A DNA stretch of 64,000 bases from CAVXDY01 sp963721335 (GCA_963721335.1 CAVRIV010000008.1:1302001-1366000), one strand, 5' to 3'. Positions 52,343 through 61,724 are shown, numbered from the stretch's first letter. Program-made: numbers and translations. The notes: generated from the sequence alone by a model not told the origin.

Positions 52343-52774
52343 GTGGACGATCTCCCGATCCTCAACCCTCCCCAGTGCCCCGACTGCTTCGTCTGCGGGG
52401 CGGCCAACCCCGAGGGGCTGGGCCTGGTCATCCGCCGCGACGGCACCGACGCGGTGGCGCGCTTCACGCCCCGGCCGACGCACATGGGGTACCCGGACCG
52501 CGTCCACGGCGGGCTGGTGGGGATGCTGGTGGACGAGATGCTGGTCTACGCGGGCGCGCCCCACGGCATGTGGGGCATGACGGCCAACGTGCGCTACCGG
52601 CTGCGGCGCCCCATCCCCGGGGGCTCGGAGCTGACCCTGCGCGGCCGGCTGGTCCAGCGCAGCGAGCGGGGCTTCCGAGCGGTGGTCACGGTGCACCTGC
52701 CCGACGAGGTGCTCGCCGCCGAGGGGGAGGGGATGTGCGTCATCCGGACGCCCGCGGCGCAACCTCCGGGCTGA
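52343..52774 (+). CDS. PaaI-type hotdog thioesterase
   Basis: 143 residues with a CPDCFVCGAANPEGLGL start and HMGYPDRVHGGLVGMLVDE, the hotdog helix with the catalytic Asp/Gly pattern HGGxxxxxxDE. It probably hydrolyses an acyl-CoA. The CxxC near the N-terminus is typical of a subset. GTG 52343; the 3' end overlaps the convergent oxidoreductase gene by 35 bp. Confidence 0.83.
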   Translation: MDDLPILNPPQCPDCFVCGAANPEGLGLVIRRDGTDAVARFTPRPTHMGYPDRVHGGLVGMLVDEMLVYAGAPHGMWGMTANVRYRLRRPIPGGSELTLRGRLVQRSERGFRAVVTVHLPDEVLAAEGEGMCVIRTPAAQPPG

Positions 52775-53312
52775 GGGCGGGCAGCCCGTCGATGCTCGCC
52801 GCGTTGCGCTCGGCGCGGTAGGCGGCCAGACCCTCCTCCCCGCGCTTGCGCGCCCACCGCTCGAGCTGGTCGCGCTCGCCGCGGAAGTCCATCAGGGGCA
52901 CCGCGAAGCCGCACGAGTCGGCCACCCGGTCGATCTCCACCCGCACCACCGAGCGGGCGCCCGGGTGCTCCGGGAACCGCGCCGCCTCCTCGGCGAAGCG
53001 GGCGTCGTCCCGCGTCACCGCCTCGCCGCGGCCGTGCAGGCGCACGATGCGCGGAGGGCCGTCGAAGGCGCAGAACATCAGGCAGATGCGCCCGTTCTGG
53101 CGCAGGTGGGCGATCGTCTCCGCTCCGCTGCCGGTGAGGTCCAGATAGGCGACCGAGCGCGGGCCCAGCACCGCGAACGACCCGGCGACGCCCTTGGGCG
53201 AGAGGTTCACGTGACCCTCGTCGCCGCTCGGCGCGGTGGCCGTGAAGAACACGCGCTGCGCGAGCAGGAACGCGCCGAGCTTCTCGTCGATCCCGTCGCG
53301 CACTCCTCCCAT
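52740..53312 (-). CDS. Pyridoxamine-5'-phosphate-oxidase-family flavoprotein
   Basis: 190 residues. VNLSPKGVAGSFAVLGPRSV, GSGAETIAHLRQNGRICLMF and IVRLHGRGEAVTRDDARF match the PNPOx-like split-barrel group that includes FMN-binding phenazine-type oxidases. Start ATG 53312 (MGGVRDGID). Substrate unknown. Divergent from the cupin gene. Confidence 0.83.
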   Translation of the reverse strand: MGGVRDGIDEKLGAFLLAQRVFFTATAPSGDEGHVNLSPKGVAGSFAVLGPRSVAYLDLTGSGAETIAHLRQNGRICLMFCAFDGPPRIVRLHGRGEAVTRDDARFAEEAARFPEHPGARSVVRVEIDRVADSCGFAVPLMDFRGERDQLERWARKRGEEGLAAYRAERNAASIDGLPALSPEVAPRASG

Positions 53313-53355
53313 CGGCCGACCGTACCACCGGGTCGCCCCGGGGTAGGCTGACGGA

Positions 53356-53712
53356 GTGGAGATCCGCTCCCGCGCCCACGCCGAGCCGTTCACGACGACC
53401 GACGGCAGCACCATCCGCTCGCTCCTCGACCGCTCGAACGCCCCCGTGGCCCACCAGAGCCTGGCCGAGGCCACGATCGAGGCCGGGGAGGCCACGGTTC
53501 GCCACCATCACCGGGAGAGCGAGGAGATCTACTACCTGGTGGAGGGCGCCGGCGAGATGGAGATCGACGGCGAGCGCGCCCGGGTCGCCGCGGGCGACGC
53601 GGTCCTGATCCCGCCCGGGGCCTGGCACCGGATCCGCGCCGACGCGACGGGGCCGGTGCGGCTCCTGTGCGCGTGCGCGCCGCCGTGGCGCCCCGACGAC
53701 ACCTTCTTCTGA
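53356..53712 (+). CDS. Small cupin protein
   Basis: 118 residues. VRHHHRESEEIYYLVEGAGE is cupin motif 1 (three His and Glu as metal ligands) and GDAVLIPPGAWHRIR motif 2 with the fourth His. A single-domain cupin, probably metal-binding, with no defined reaction. GTG 53356. Followed after 27 bp by mqnD on the same strand. Confidence 0.87.
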   Translation: MEIRSRAHAEPFTTTDGSTIRSLLDRSNAPVAHQSLAEATIEAGEATVRHHHRESEEIYYLVEGAGEMEIDGERARVAAGDAVLIPPGAWHRIRADATGPVRLLCACAPPWRPDDTFF

Positions 53713-53739
53713 TCCGCCCCGCCCCCCGATAGGAGGCAT

Positions 53740-54589
53740 GTGAGCGACCGCCTGATCCGCCTGGGGCACAGCCCCGACCCCGACGACGCCTTCATGTTCT
53801 ACGCGCTGGCCGAGGAGCTGATCCCCACCGACGGCTTCCGCTTCGAGCACGTGCTGCGCGACATCGAGACGCTCAACGACTGGGCCCGCGAGGGCCGGCT
53901 CGAGGTGACGGCGCTGTCGGTCCACGCCTACGCGTACCTCTCCGACCGCTACCGGCTGCTGCCGCACGGCGCGTCGATGGGCGAGCGCTACGGCCCGATC
54001 GTGGTGGCGCGCGAGCCGCTCGACCCGGCGGCCCTGCCCGCGCCTGCGGGTGGCCGTCCCCGGCCTCCTGACCAGCGCGTTCCTGGAGCTCCAGCTGGCC
54101 GTCGGGAGGATCGCCGAGCCGGTCATCACCCCCTTCGACCGGATCCTCGACGTGGTCGAGGCCGGCGAGGTGGACGCGGGCCTGGTGATCCACGAGGGCC
54201 AGCTCACCTACGCCTCGCAGGGGCTCCGGTCCATCCTCGACCTGGGCGAGTGGTGGCACGAGCTCACCGGCGGCCTGCCGCTGCCGCTGGGCGCCAACGC
54301 CGTGCGCCGCGACCTCGACGAGGGCGACACCCTCCCGCGGCTCTCGCGCCTGCTGCGCGAGAGCATCGCCTACGGGCTGGAGCACCGGCCGGGAGCGCTC
54401 GCGCACGCCGAGCGCTTCGGGCGCGGGCTCGACCGGGCGCTGGCCGACCGCTTCGTGGGCATGTACGTGAACGACCGCACCCTCGACTACGGCGAGGACG
54501 GCCGGGCCGCCGTGGCCGAGCTGCTGCGCCGGGGGCACGAGGCGGGCCTCATCGCCTCGGCCCCCGCCGTCAACTTCGTCGAGGACTAG
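53740..54589 (+). CDS. mqnD: MqnD-like menaquinone-pathway enzyme, frameshifted
   Basis: About 282 residues in two frames joined near 54,048. RLGHSPDPDDAFMFYALAEE and LSVHAYAYLSDRYRLLPHGA are typical of MqnA/MqnD-type proteins; the second half has GLLTSAFLELQLAVGRIAEP and GLVIHEGQLTYASQGLRSIL. MqnD makes 1,4-dihydroxy-6-naphthoate in the futalosine route to menaquinone. The MqnA paralogue is the main alternative. GTG 53740 follows GGAGGCAT. One indel disrupts it. Confidence 0.8.
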
Positions 54590-54595
54590 GGACCC

Positions 54596-55024
54596 GTGCC
54601 GGCGCGCGACTGGGACGCCGAGATCGACCGGTGGACCGAGCGCTTCCGGTCGGTGGCGGACCCGCCGGAGCCGTTCGCCACGGCGCTGCGCGAGGGCTGG
54701 TCCCACGAGGCGCGGGCGCGCCTGCGCGACGAGGCGGCCGCCTACGCCGAGCGCCATCGCGCGTGGCTCGAGCAGATCGGCTCGGCCGGCGTGGACCTGG
54801 TGCGCCTGGACTGCAAGGCCGGCTCCTGCGGAGTCTGCGCCCGCTACTGCGGCTCGGCCTACAGCCTGGCGGGCGAGACGGAGGGGCTCCCGGCCCCCCC
54901 GCCGCTGCCGATCTGCCCCGCGTGCCGCCACACGCTGAACCTGCTCACGCCCTTCTACATGCAGGGCCTCGGGCTGGAGCTCGACGACCTGATCGCCGAT
55001 TCCCAGCCCTACGCCGAGGAGTGA
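54596..55024 (+). CDS. Cys-rich hypothetical protein
   Basis: 142 residues. Helical N-terminal half (WDAEIDRWTERFRSVADPPE), then two cysteine groups: CKAGSCGVCARYCG and CPACRHTLNLL, six Cys and a His that could bind zinc or an iron-sulfur cluster. GTG 54596, six bases after the mqnD stop, so it is likely co-transcribed with the menaquinone gene. I do not recognise the family. Confidence 0.6.
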   Translation: MPARDWDAEIDRWTERFRSVADPPEPFATALREGWSHEARARLRDEAAAYAERHRAWLEQIGSAGVDLVRLDCKAGSCGVCARYCGSAYSLAGETEGLPAPPPLPICPACRHTLNLLTPFYMQGLGLELDDLIADSQPYAEE

Positions 55025-55031
55025 GGCCCAG

Positions 55032-55493
55032 CTAGTTGGCCGTGAGGGTCCCCTTCATGCCGGCCTGCTCGTGGCCGGGGACCGCGCAGTAGAACTCGTA
55101 CTCGCCGGCCGGCAGGTCGACCGTGAGATCGGCCGTCCCGCCGCCCTGGATCGTGTCGCTGGGAGGCGAGTCCACTCCGTTGCCACGCACCGCGACGTTG
55201 TGGGGCACGGCCGCGTCGTTCGTCAACGTGATGGTCACGCTCCCCGCCGGTGCCGTGAGCGTCTTCTGCACGAAGGCGAGCTGGCCGGAGGGGTCGGCCT
55301 CGACCGACACGCTGCCGCCGGCCGGAGCCGCCGTGGTGGCCGGAGCTTCGGTGGTGGCGGGCGCCGTCGTGGCGGCCGCCGGAGCCTCCGTCGTGGTGGC
55401 GGACGCGTCGTCGTCGTCGCCACAGGCGCTGAGGCCCAGCGAGGCGGCCGCCAGAGCGGCCGCGATCACGGCGATGAGTGGCTTGCGGGACAC
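55032..55493 (-). CDS. Cupredoxin (plastocyanin-like) lipoprotein
   Basis: 153 residues with a lipobox (LGLSACGDDDD), a Thr/Ala/Pro linker (TTEAPATTAAPAGG) and a cupredoxin domain with likely copper ligands His (PHNVAVRG), Cys (FYCAVPGHE), His (PGHEQ) and Met (GMKG). It probably carries electrons at the outer face of the membrane. GTG 55493. Same strand and just upstream of no other gene; divergence from the DtxR gene is only by orientation. Confidence 0.87.
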   Translation of the reverse strand: MSRKPLIAVIAAALAAASLGLSACGDDDDASATTTEAPAAATTAPATTEAPATTAAPAGGSVSVEADPSGQLAFVQKTLTAPAGSVTITLTNDAAVPHNVAVRGNGVDSPPSDTIQGGGTADLTVDLPAGEYEFYCAVPGHEQAGMKGTLTAN

Positions 55494-55563
55494 AGGAGGT
55501 TCTCCTCGGTCGTGGTGCTGCGATGCCGCTCGGGAGGCGGGTCGCAAGTTTCCCACACGGCTC

Positions 55564-56247
55564 CTACGAGTTGCCATCGACCCCGGTCTGGACGTGCACC
55601 GCCTCCGCGGCGGCCGGCGGCACCTCCACCATGCGGCCGCCCACGCGCACCGAGATGGGACCGCCGAAGGGCGCGTGCTCGAGCACCTCCAGGGTCGCGT
55701 CGGGCACCAGGCCCCGCTCGGCCAGGAACCGCAGCAGCGCATCGTCGCGGTCGTCGACCCGCCCGACCACCGCCTCGGCTCCGTCCGGCAGCTCCGACAG
55801 GCGCCGCGCGGGGATCGTGTTGAGCTGCCCGGCGCTGGTGGGGATGGGGTGCCCGTGCGGGTCGCGCTCGGGGTGGCCGAGCTCCTCCGCGATGCGCGCG
55901 GCGAGGGCCTGGGAGACGTGGTGCTCCAGCACCTCGGCCTCACGGTGGACCTCATCCCAGGGCATGCCGAGACGCGTGGCCAGATAGGTCTCGAGCAGCC
56001 GGTGGTGGCGGATCACCTCGAGCGCCGCCTGACGGCCCGGCTCCGTGAGGTCCACGCCCTGCCGCTTGACCTGGGTCACGAATCCGAGGCCGTCGAGCCT
56101 CTTCAGCATGTTGCTCGCGGACGCCGTCGTGACGGCCAGCGCCTCGGCCACCTGGGTGGTGGTGATCGGCCCCTCGTGGTCCGCCGACTCGCCGAGGCGG
56201 TAGATGGCCTTGAGGTAGTCCTGCACGGCGGGGCTCGGCCGTTCCAC
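55564..56247 (-). CDS. DtxR/IdeR-family metal-dependent regulator
   Basis: 227 residues. N-terminal winged helix (DYLKAIYRLGESADHEGPIT, TTASASNMLKRLDGLGFVTQ), dimerisation/metal domain with HHRLLETYLATRLGMPWDEV, then AEVLEHHVSQALAARIAEEL, GHPERDPHGHPIP, and a C-terminal SH3-like (FeoA) domain. It represses iron- or manganese-uptake genes when metal is bound. ATG 56247. Its neighbour is a divergent Crp-type gene. Confidence 0.93.
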   Translation of the reverse strand: MERPSPAVQDYLKAIYRLGESADHEGPITTTQVAEALAVTTASASNMLKRLDGLGFVTQVKRQGVDLTEPGRQAALEVIRHHRLLETYLATRLGMPWDEVHREAEVLEHHVSQALAARIAEELGHPERDPHGHPIPTSAGQLNTIPARRLSELPDGAEAVVGRVDDRDDALLRFLAERGLVPDATLEVLEHAPFGGPISVRVGGRMVEVPPAAAEAVHVQTGVDGNS

Positions 56248-56386
56248 TGTCGTCTCCTCGCCGGGTCGCTCGCCTCATGGTACCGGCACCTCGCGGGGCG
56301 GTGATCGAGCCAAGGCCGGCGCGGCCCCCCCACATCTTGCGGAGGTTCTTAGAGGGCCATAACAAAGGGGTGCCACAGTCTCCGCC

Positions 56387-57140
56387 ATGGCGACGGTCCT
56401 CTCCGAGCTGCGCGAGAACGGCTTCCGAGCCTCGGGGATCAGCGGGTCCGGTCGCATCGCGCTCACCCAGATGGACCTCTTCGCCGGGCTCCCCGAGCGC
56501 GACCTGATCCTGCTCGACAGCCGGCTGCCCCTGGTGCGCTGGCCGCGCGGCGCCTCGATGCCGGAGCCCCTCGGCCGGCCGGACCACCTCTTCGTCGTCC
56601 GCGAGGGCCGCCTCGCGCTCTTCGAGTGCAACCGCCCCCGGCCACGAGATCATGATCTCGCTGCTCGACGCGGGCGCCATCTACTCCACCCTCGGCGCCG
56701 GGCCCAGCTCGTGCGTGAGCGCCCTGGAGGACGCGGCCGTGTCCCCGCTCTCCGGTCGTGCCGTGGAAGGGCTCATGGCACGCTATCCGCGCCTCGGCCG
56801 CAACCTCGCCGAGATGCTCACCGACCGCGTCGCCATGCTGCGCGAGACGGTGGCGCTGGTGAGCGAGATGCGCGTCGAGGATCGTCTGCGAGCGCGGCTG
56901 TACCAGCTGGCCGATCGCTTCGGCGTGGCCACGCGCGCCGGCATCGAGCTGCGGCTCGACCTGACCCACGCGCAGTGGGCGTCTCTCGTGGGCGCCTCGC
57001 GGGAGGCCGTCACCACCGCGTTCAGCAAGCTGCGCGGGGCCGGCACGGTGGAGATGCAGGGCCGTTCCATCACGATCCCGTGGGAGGTCGTGCGGGCGCG
57101 CGAGGAGGCCCTCAGCCTCGCGTCCTCCGACGACTTCTAG
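56387..57140 (+). CDS. Crp/Fnr-family regulator, frameshifted
   Basis: About 250 residues in two frames joined near 56,635. N-terminal cNMP-binding fold (MDLFAGLPERDLILLDSRLP, RPDHLFVVREGRLALFECNR, then GHEIMISLLDAGAIYSTLG). The C-terminal HTH_Crp is intact (LDLTHAQWASLVGASREAVT, TAFSKLRGAGTVEMQGRSIT). No cysteines for an FeS cluster are visible. One indel. Divergent from DtxR over 139 bp. Confidence 0.85.
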
Positions 57141-57301
57141 GGGTCTGTTCTTCCCCGCTCTCCTCGCGGAGGGCGGCAGTCGGGACGGGCCGGCGAACGC
57201 TCCTGGCGGGCGCCGGCCTCGTCCGTGACCGGTTCAGCGTCCTGAGTCGCTAATTGCGTGGCAGTTCCCGGCTGCATCTCATCGCGATACAGCGTCCTCG
57301 A

Positions 57302-57330
57302 CCCCCACAATATTTCCGATATTGCGGGGG
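57302..57330. repeat. AT-containing inverted repeat
   Basis: CCCCC-A-CAATAT / ATATTG-C-GGGGG with a five-base loop and one mismatch, in an unusually AT-rich spot of a 250-bp interval after the Crp gene. Could be a terminator without a T-run or an operator. Confidence 0.45.
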
Positions 57331-57395
57331 ATCTGCGTCCTTGTCTCGCTGGAGATTCGCTCGGGAACCTGCATACGAACTAACGACTCAGGACA

Positions 57396-57494
57396 CTAGC
57401 GGCGAGTCCAGGTCGCGGCGACGGCGCTGTTGGCCGCGACGAGAGTCGCGACGGCAGCACCGGCCACGTACAGAGCCAGCAGGTGGCGGCGCAT
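57396..57494 (-). CDS. 32-residue membrane peptide
   Basis: GGAAAGG precedes ATG 57494. The peptide starts MRRHLLALYVAGAAVATLVA and ends AANSAVAATWTRR: basic ends around one hydrophobic helix. It stands alone in an interval of more than 400 bp between the Crp and nitronate monooxygenase genes. No family recognised; support is from the start signal and composition. Confidence 0.5.
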   Translation of the reverse strand: MRRHLLALYVAGAAVATLVAANSAVAATWTRR

Positions 57495-57589
57495 CTAGTA
57501 GCCTTTCCTTGGAGGGAACGATCCGGTGAGGCCCGGCTTGTTCCCTCTTTCGGTGTTTGGCCGATGCGCTTGAGATTTGGGGACGCGGG

Positions 57590-58700
57590 ATGTCGCGCGA
57601 GGGCACGGATCCCCCATTCGCGAACCGCCTCTGCGCGCTGCTCGGAATCCGCCATCCGGTGCTGCTGGCGGGCATGGCCGGGGGCCCGACCACGCCCGAG
57701 CTGGTGGCGGCGGTCTCCGAGGCGGGAGGGCTGGGCGCCTTCGGGCTGAGCGGCATGACCGCCGAGGCCGCCTCCGACGCGGTGGCGCGCGCGCGGGCCC
57801 TCACGGCCGCCCCGATCGCGATCAACGTGCTGGTCGCCCCCCCGACGCCTCCGGACCCCCGCGGCGCCGACCCGCGCGAGGCGCTCGCCGAGCTGCGGCG
57901 TGAGCTGGAGGTGCCCGACGATCCGGCCCCGGCCCCGCCTCCGGCGTCGGCCCCGGAGCTGGTGGAGGCCGGGCTCGCCGCCGGCGCCCGGGCCGTCGAG
58001 CGTGGGCCTCGGGGCTCCCGAGGCGGTGACGGAGCTGGCGCGCGCCGCCGGCGCCGTCGTGATCGTCATGACCTCCACCGTGGAGGACGCGGTTCGCGCC
58101 GTGGCGGACGGCGCCGACGTGGTGGTGGCCCAGGGCGCCGAGGCGGGTGGACACCGCTCGAACTTCGACCTGCGCGAGGACGGTGAGGTGCCGATGGTGG
58201 GCACCTTCGCGCTCGTGCCGCAGGTGGTGCGCGCGGTCGATGTGCCGGTCGTGGCGGCGGGGGCGGTGATGGACGGACGGGGCCTCGCGGCCGCGATGGC
58301 GCTGGGCGCTCAGGGCGTCCAGCTCGGCACGCGCTTCCTGGGGGCCCTGGAGAGCGGCGTGCCGGAGTCCTACCGCCGGCGCCTGCGCGAGGCCCGCGAC
58401 GTGGACACCGTGATCACGCGGGCCGTCTCGGGCCGGCCGGCCCGCGGCATCCGCAACCGCCTGATCGACGCCCTCGAGGCGGCCGGGCCGCCGGCCCTCG
58501 GCTGGCCGCGCCAGGCCTCGGCGAGCGCCGACCTGCGCGCGGCCGGAGCCCGGCGCGACGAGGCGGAGGTGCTCGCCCTGTGGGCCGGCCAGGCCGCGGG
58601 CCTCTCGGGCCGCTCGCTCCCGGCGGGCGACATCGTGCGGGAGATCGTGGCCGAGGCGTCGGCCGTCCTGCGAGGGCTGGCCCCGCCCCAGGGGTCGTGA
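57590..58700 (+). CDS. Nitronate monooxygenase family protein, frameshifted
   Basis: About 369 residues in two frames joined near 58,000. NRLCALLGIRHPVLLAGMAG and GGLGAFGLSGMTAEAASDAV begin the FMN TIM barrel; the second half has DVVVAQGAEAGGHRS with the catalytic His, and GAVMDGRGLAAAMALGAQGV for FMN phosphate. Such enzymes oxidise alkyl nitronates to carbonyl compounds, or act as 2-nitropropane dioxygenases. One indel. The second half is typical in length and motifs. Confidence 0.85.
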
Positions 58701-58761
58701 GTGTGACCGCGACCGGTGGGGGGCCGGCCTCCCGACGACCCCCCACCGACCGCGGACCCCG

Positions 58762-59175
58762 TCACCCGCGCGGCAGCTTGGGTGAGGGCTTGGCGGCCCC
58801 GCCCACCTGCGGCGGGGCAATCTGAACGAGGGCCGGGTGGTTCCCGCGCAGCCCGTGGACCGCGATCTCGCGGCGCGAGTGCACGCCGTGCTTCCGCAGG
58901 ATCGAGCGGGAGTGGCTGCGGACCGTGTGCCAGGAGATGCCCATGCGCTGGGCGATCTCCTTGTCGGTGAGGTGCTGACGGATCAGGTCGAGCACGACCC
59001 GCTCGCGACGGGTGAGCACGCCGCCGGCCGGGGCGCCGCCCTCGTCCTCCACGGCCAGCACCAGCTCGGCGCCGGGGTGGCGGCGGCGAACCTCGTGGGC
59101 GAGGAATGCCGCGAGATCCGTCGAGCACTGCGGGCTACGGCTGACGATGTGGACGCGAACCTGATCCACGGACAC
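58762..59175 (-). CDS. LuxR-type HTH regulator
   Basis: 137 residues. Residues 52-110 are a LuxR/FixJ helix-turn-helix: LTRRERVVLDLIRQHLTDKE, IAQRMGISWHTVRSHSRSIL. N-terminal 45 residues resemble a short receiver-like strand-helix (VHIVSRSPQCSTDLAAFLAH) without the phospho-Asp set. GTG 59175. Convergent with the monooxygenase gene. Its target is unknown. Confidence 0.8.
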   Translation of the reverse strand: MSVDQVRVHIVSRSPQCSTDLAAFLAHEVRRRHPGAELVLAVEDEGGAPAGGVLTRRERVVLDLIRQHLTDKEIAQRMGISWHTVRSHSRSILRKHGVHSRREIAVHGLRGNHPALVQIAPPQVGGAAKPSPKLPRG

Positions 59176-59302
59176 AACGGCACCATCCTTGGCGACGCGA
59201 GGGAGAGGGCGCCGCCACCCCCGGGCAGCGGCGCACAGGTTCCATCGGCAGCGACCCCCGCGAGCATGATGGCCCGCGGTCACGCCGTGCGAAGCCCCGC
59301 GG

Positions 59303-59800
59303 TCAGCCCGGCGACGTCTCGGTGGAGCTCTCCGGACGGTCGCGCAGCTCCGCCACCGCCGCGTCGAGGTCCTCGACCGCCGCGGCGACGCCGACGGGGT
59401 TGGCGGCGTCGGCCGCGGCCGTGGTGCGCTCCATCGCCCGCACCACCTGCCCCAGGGCCGCGGCGGCCAGCCGGCGCTGCTCCTCCAGCCGCGCATCCTC
59501 GAGGCGGGCCGCGTCCAGGCGGCGGGCGAGGGCGGTCGCACGGGCCAGCGGCTCGCGCAGCTCGGGTGCCACCTCCCGGAGGCGCGGAGCCCGCGCGACG
59601 TCGCCGATGCTCCGGGTGACGACCACGAAGTCCGACACCGCCTCCGCCGCCGCGGCCGTGTCGGCCAGGTAGCTCCGCGGGGAGACGCGGGTGCCATCCT
59701 CGAGGGGCGCCGTCGACGACTCGAGCGTTCCCCCGCCGCAGGCCGCGGCGAGCAGAGCCACGGGGATCAGGACGAGGGCGAGGCGGTGACGGATGAGAGC
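59303..59800 (-). CDS. Small lipoprotein with helical domain
   Basis: About 165 residues: a signal with a lipobox (VALLAAACGGGTLES), then TSPRSYLADTAAAAEAVSDF-type helices rich in Ala, Arg and Glu (ARLEDARLEEQRRLAAAALG). No recognised domain. No canonical ATG/GTG is in a good position near 59,800; the start is approximate and could be affected by the same local indels as the upstream gene, whose 3' end it overlaps. Confidence 0.55.
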   Translation of the reverse strand, partial: ALIRHRLALVLIPVALLAAACGGGTLESSTAPLEDGTRVSPRSYLADTAAAAEAVSDFVVVTRSIGDVARAPRLREVAPELREPLARATALARRLDAARLEDARLEEQRRLAAAALGQVVRAMERTTAAADAANPVGVAAAVEDLDAAVAELRDRPESSTETSPG

Positions 59801-60226
59801 CCTCGAAGGGCGGCGAGGAAGGGGGAGGCGGCCGCGGCCAGCGCGGCGCGATTCCGGTCGGCGAGCGCGTCGACCGTGGCGGGCATGAGCGACGTGAGCC
59901 GGTCGTACGAGGCCGGCGAGGCGGTCGCGCTGGCCGCGCAGGCGCCGGTCCGGCAGCTGCAGCGCCCGGAACGCGGCGAGGCGGGCGCGGGCCCGCACGA
60001 CGATGTCCTCGAGCTGATCGCGGGGCGGAATCGCCGCGGCCGGGTCATCCGACCGCTCGGACACGAGGGAGGCGAGCTGGGCCGGAGGATCGAGCAGCGC
60101 CTCGGCCGCGGCGACGTACTGGGAGGGCGTCGCGGCGACCGGCTCGTGCGGGCCGTCCCCACAGCCCGAAAGCGTCGCGCAGGCCACGGCGCCGACGGCG
60201 ATCGCGACGTGCAGCCGGGGCGCCAT
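59767..60226 (-). CDS. Small lipoprotein, frameshifted
   Basis: About 150 residues. ATG 60226: MAPRLHVAIAVGAVACATLS with the lipobox cysteine in SGCGDG, then helices (PSQYVAAAEALLDPPAQLAS; RDQLEDIVVRARARLAAFRA). The frame shifts near 59,945 and ends in another frame with DRLTSLMPATVDALADRNRA to the stop at 59767. No known domain. It pairs with the similar lipoprotein downstream and is divergent from guaB. Confidence 0.55.
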
Positions 60227-60290
60227 CGGGCGATGCTACCTGACGTGTCACAGCGGTCGGGGGGCGGTGGACGTGGGCTATCCTCCCGAC

Positions 60291-61724
60291 GTGAATACGG
60301 CCGGTATCCCACTCGCCCTCTCCTACGACGACGTGCTGCTCGCGCCGCGCCGAAGCGGCATCGGCTCGCGTTCCGAGGTGGACGTCTCGAGCCGCCTCAC
60401 CCGGCGCCTGCGGCTCGCCCTGCCGATCGTCTCGGCCAACATGGACACGGTCACCGAGTCCGAGATGGCCATCGCGATGGCGCGCGCGGGCGGCATCGGC
60501 ATCGTCCACCGCTTCCTCACCCCGGAGCGGCAGGTGGCGGAGGTGGCGTGGGTGAAGCGGGCGGAGGCCCTCGTGATCTCCGACCCCCACACCATCTCCC
60601 CCGGCGCGACCCTCGGCGCGGCGCGAGCGGAGATGGAGCGCCGGGGCGTGACCGGCCTCGTGGTGACGGAGGGGGGGCGGCTGCGGGGCATCCTCACCCG
60701 CCGCGACGTGATGGACGAGCCCGACCCGGGGGTGCAGGTGGCCGAGCTGATGACCCCGCGCGAGCGCCTGGTGACCGGCGGCCCCGCGACCAGCAGCGAG
60801 GAGGCCGTCCGGCTGCTGCACGATGCGCGGGTGGAGAAGCTGCCCCTGGTGGACGGTGACGATCGCCTGGTCGGTCTGATCACGCTGCGCGACCTGCGCC
60901 AGCGGGCCGAGCGGCCGGCGGCCACCAAGGACGCCCGCGGCCGCCTCGCGGTGGGCGCGGCCATCGGCGTGCGCGGCGACTTCCTCGAGCGCGCGCGGGC
61001 GCTCGCCGAGGCGGGAGCCGACGTGCTGGTGCTGGACATCGCCCACGGGCACACCGAACGGGCCCTGCGCGCCGTGGGCGAGGTGCGCGAGGCCGTGGGC
61101 GGCGCGACCGAGATCGTGGCCGGCAACGTGGCGACGGCCGAAGGGGCGCGCGACCTGGTCGAGGCGGGCGCGGACGGGGTCAAGGTGGGCGTGGGCCCGG
61201 GATCGGTCTGCACGACGCGGGTCGTCGCCGGCGTCGGCGTGCCGCAGCTCACGGCGGTGATGGAGTGCGCGGAGGCCTGCGCCCGCGACGACGTCCCGGT
61301 GATCGCCGACGGCGGGATCCGCGCGGGCGGCGACGTCGCGAAGGCCATCGCCGCCGGGGCGGAGACGGTGATGGTGGGCAACCTCCTGGCGGGGACGCCG
61401 GAGAGTCCCGGGCGGGTGGTCTCGCGGAACGGGGTGCGCGTGAAGGTGTTCCGCGGGATGGCCTCGCAGGCCGCCGCCGCGGCGCGGAGCGAGGCCGAGG
61501 GGGACGGCACCGAGTTCTCACCCGTGGTGCCCGAGGGGGTCGAGGCGGTGGTGCCCCTGCGCGATGCGGCCGCCGACGTGCTGGCCGGCCTGGTGGGCGG
61601 CCTGCGGTCGGGCATGAGCTACTCGAACGCCCATACGATCCCGGAGCTGCACCGCAACGCCCGGTTCGTGCGGATCACGCCGGGAGGCCTGCGCGAGAGC
61701 TATCCCCACGACGTGAGCTACTGA
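60291..61724 (+). CDS. guaB: IMP-dehydrogenase family enzyme with CBS domains
   Basis: 477 residues. FMN-free TIM barrel: SYDDVLLAPRRSGIGSRSEV, catalytic Cys307 in GVGPGSVCTTRVV, GDGGIRxGGDVAKAIAAGAE-type loop (seen as ADGGIRAGGDVAKAIAAGA), GLRSGMSYSNAHTIPELHR. Two CBS motifs at about 95-215. Normal IMPDH oxidises IMP to XMP with NAD+. The flap after FRGMAS lacks the Arg-Tyr catalytic pair usual in IMPDH (SQAAAAARSEAEGDGTEFSP), so the reaction could differ (GMP-reductase-like). GTG 60291. Followed after 13 bp by transketolase. Confidence 0.88.
   Translation: MNTAGIPLALSYDDVLLAPRRSGIGSRSEVDVSSRLTRRLRLALPIVSANMDTVTESEMAIAMARAGGIGIVHRFLTPERQVAEVAWVKRAEALVISDPHTISPGATLGAARAEMERRGVTGLVVTEGGRLRGILTRRDVMDEPDPGVQVAELMTPRERLVTGGPATSSEEAVRLLHDARVEKLPLVDGDDRLVGLITLRDLRQRAERPAATKDARGRLAVGAAIGVRGDFLERARALAEAGADVLVLDIAHGHTERALRAVGEVREAVGGATEIVAGNVATAEGARDLVEAGADGVKVGVGPGSVCTTRVVAGVGVPQLTAVMECAEACARDDVPVIADGGIRAGGDVAKAIAAGAETVMVGNLLAGTPESPGRVVSRNGVRVKVFRGMASQAAAAARSEAEGDGTEFSPVVPEGVEAVVPLRDAAADVLAGLVGGLRSGMSYSNAHTIPELHRNARFVRITPGGLRESYPHDVSY

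Noticed and set aside
53740..54589. Programmed frameshift in mqnD
   Set aside because: No slippery heptamer or downstream pseudoknot was evident and similar breaks hit many unrelated genes nearby; an indel error is simpler.
57254..57529. 91-codon plus-strand frame
   Set aside because: It crosses the AT-containing hairpin and is Arg/Ser-rich; the minus-strand peptide at 57396-57494 has better start signals.
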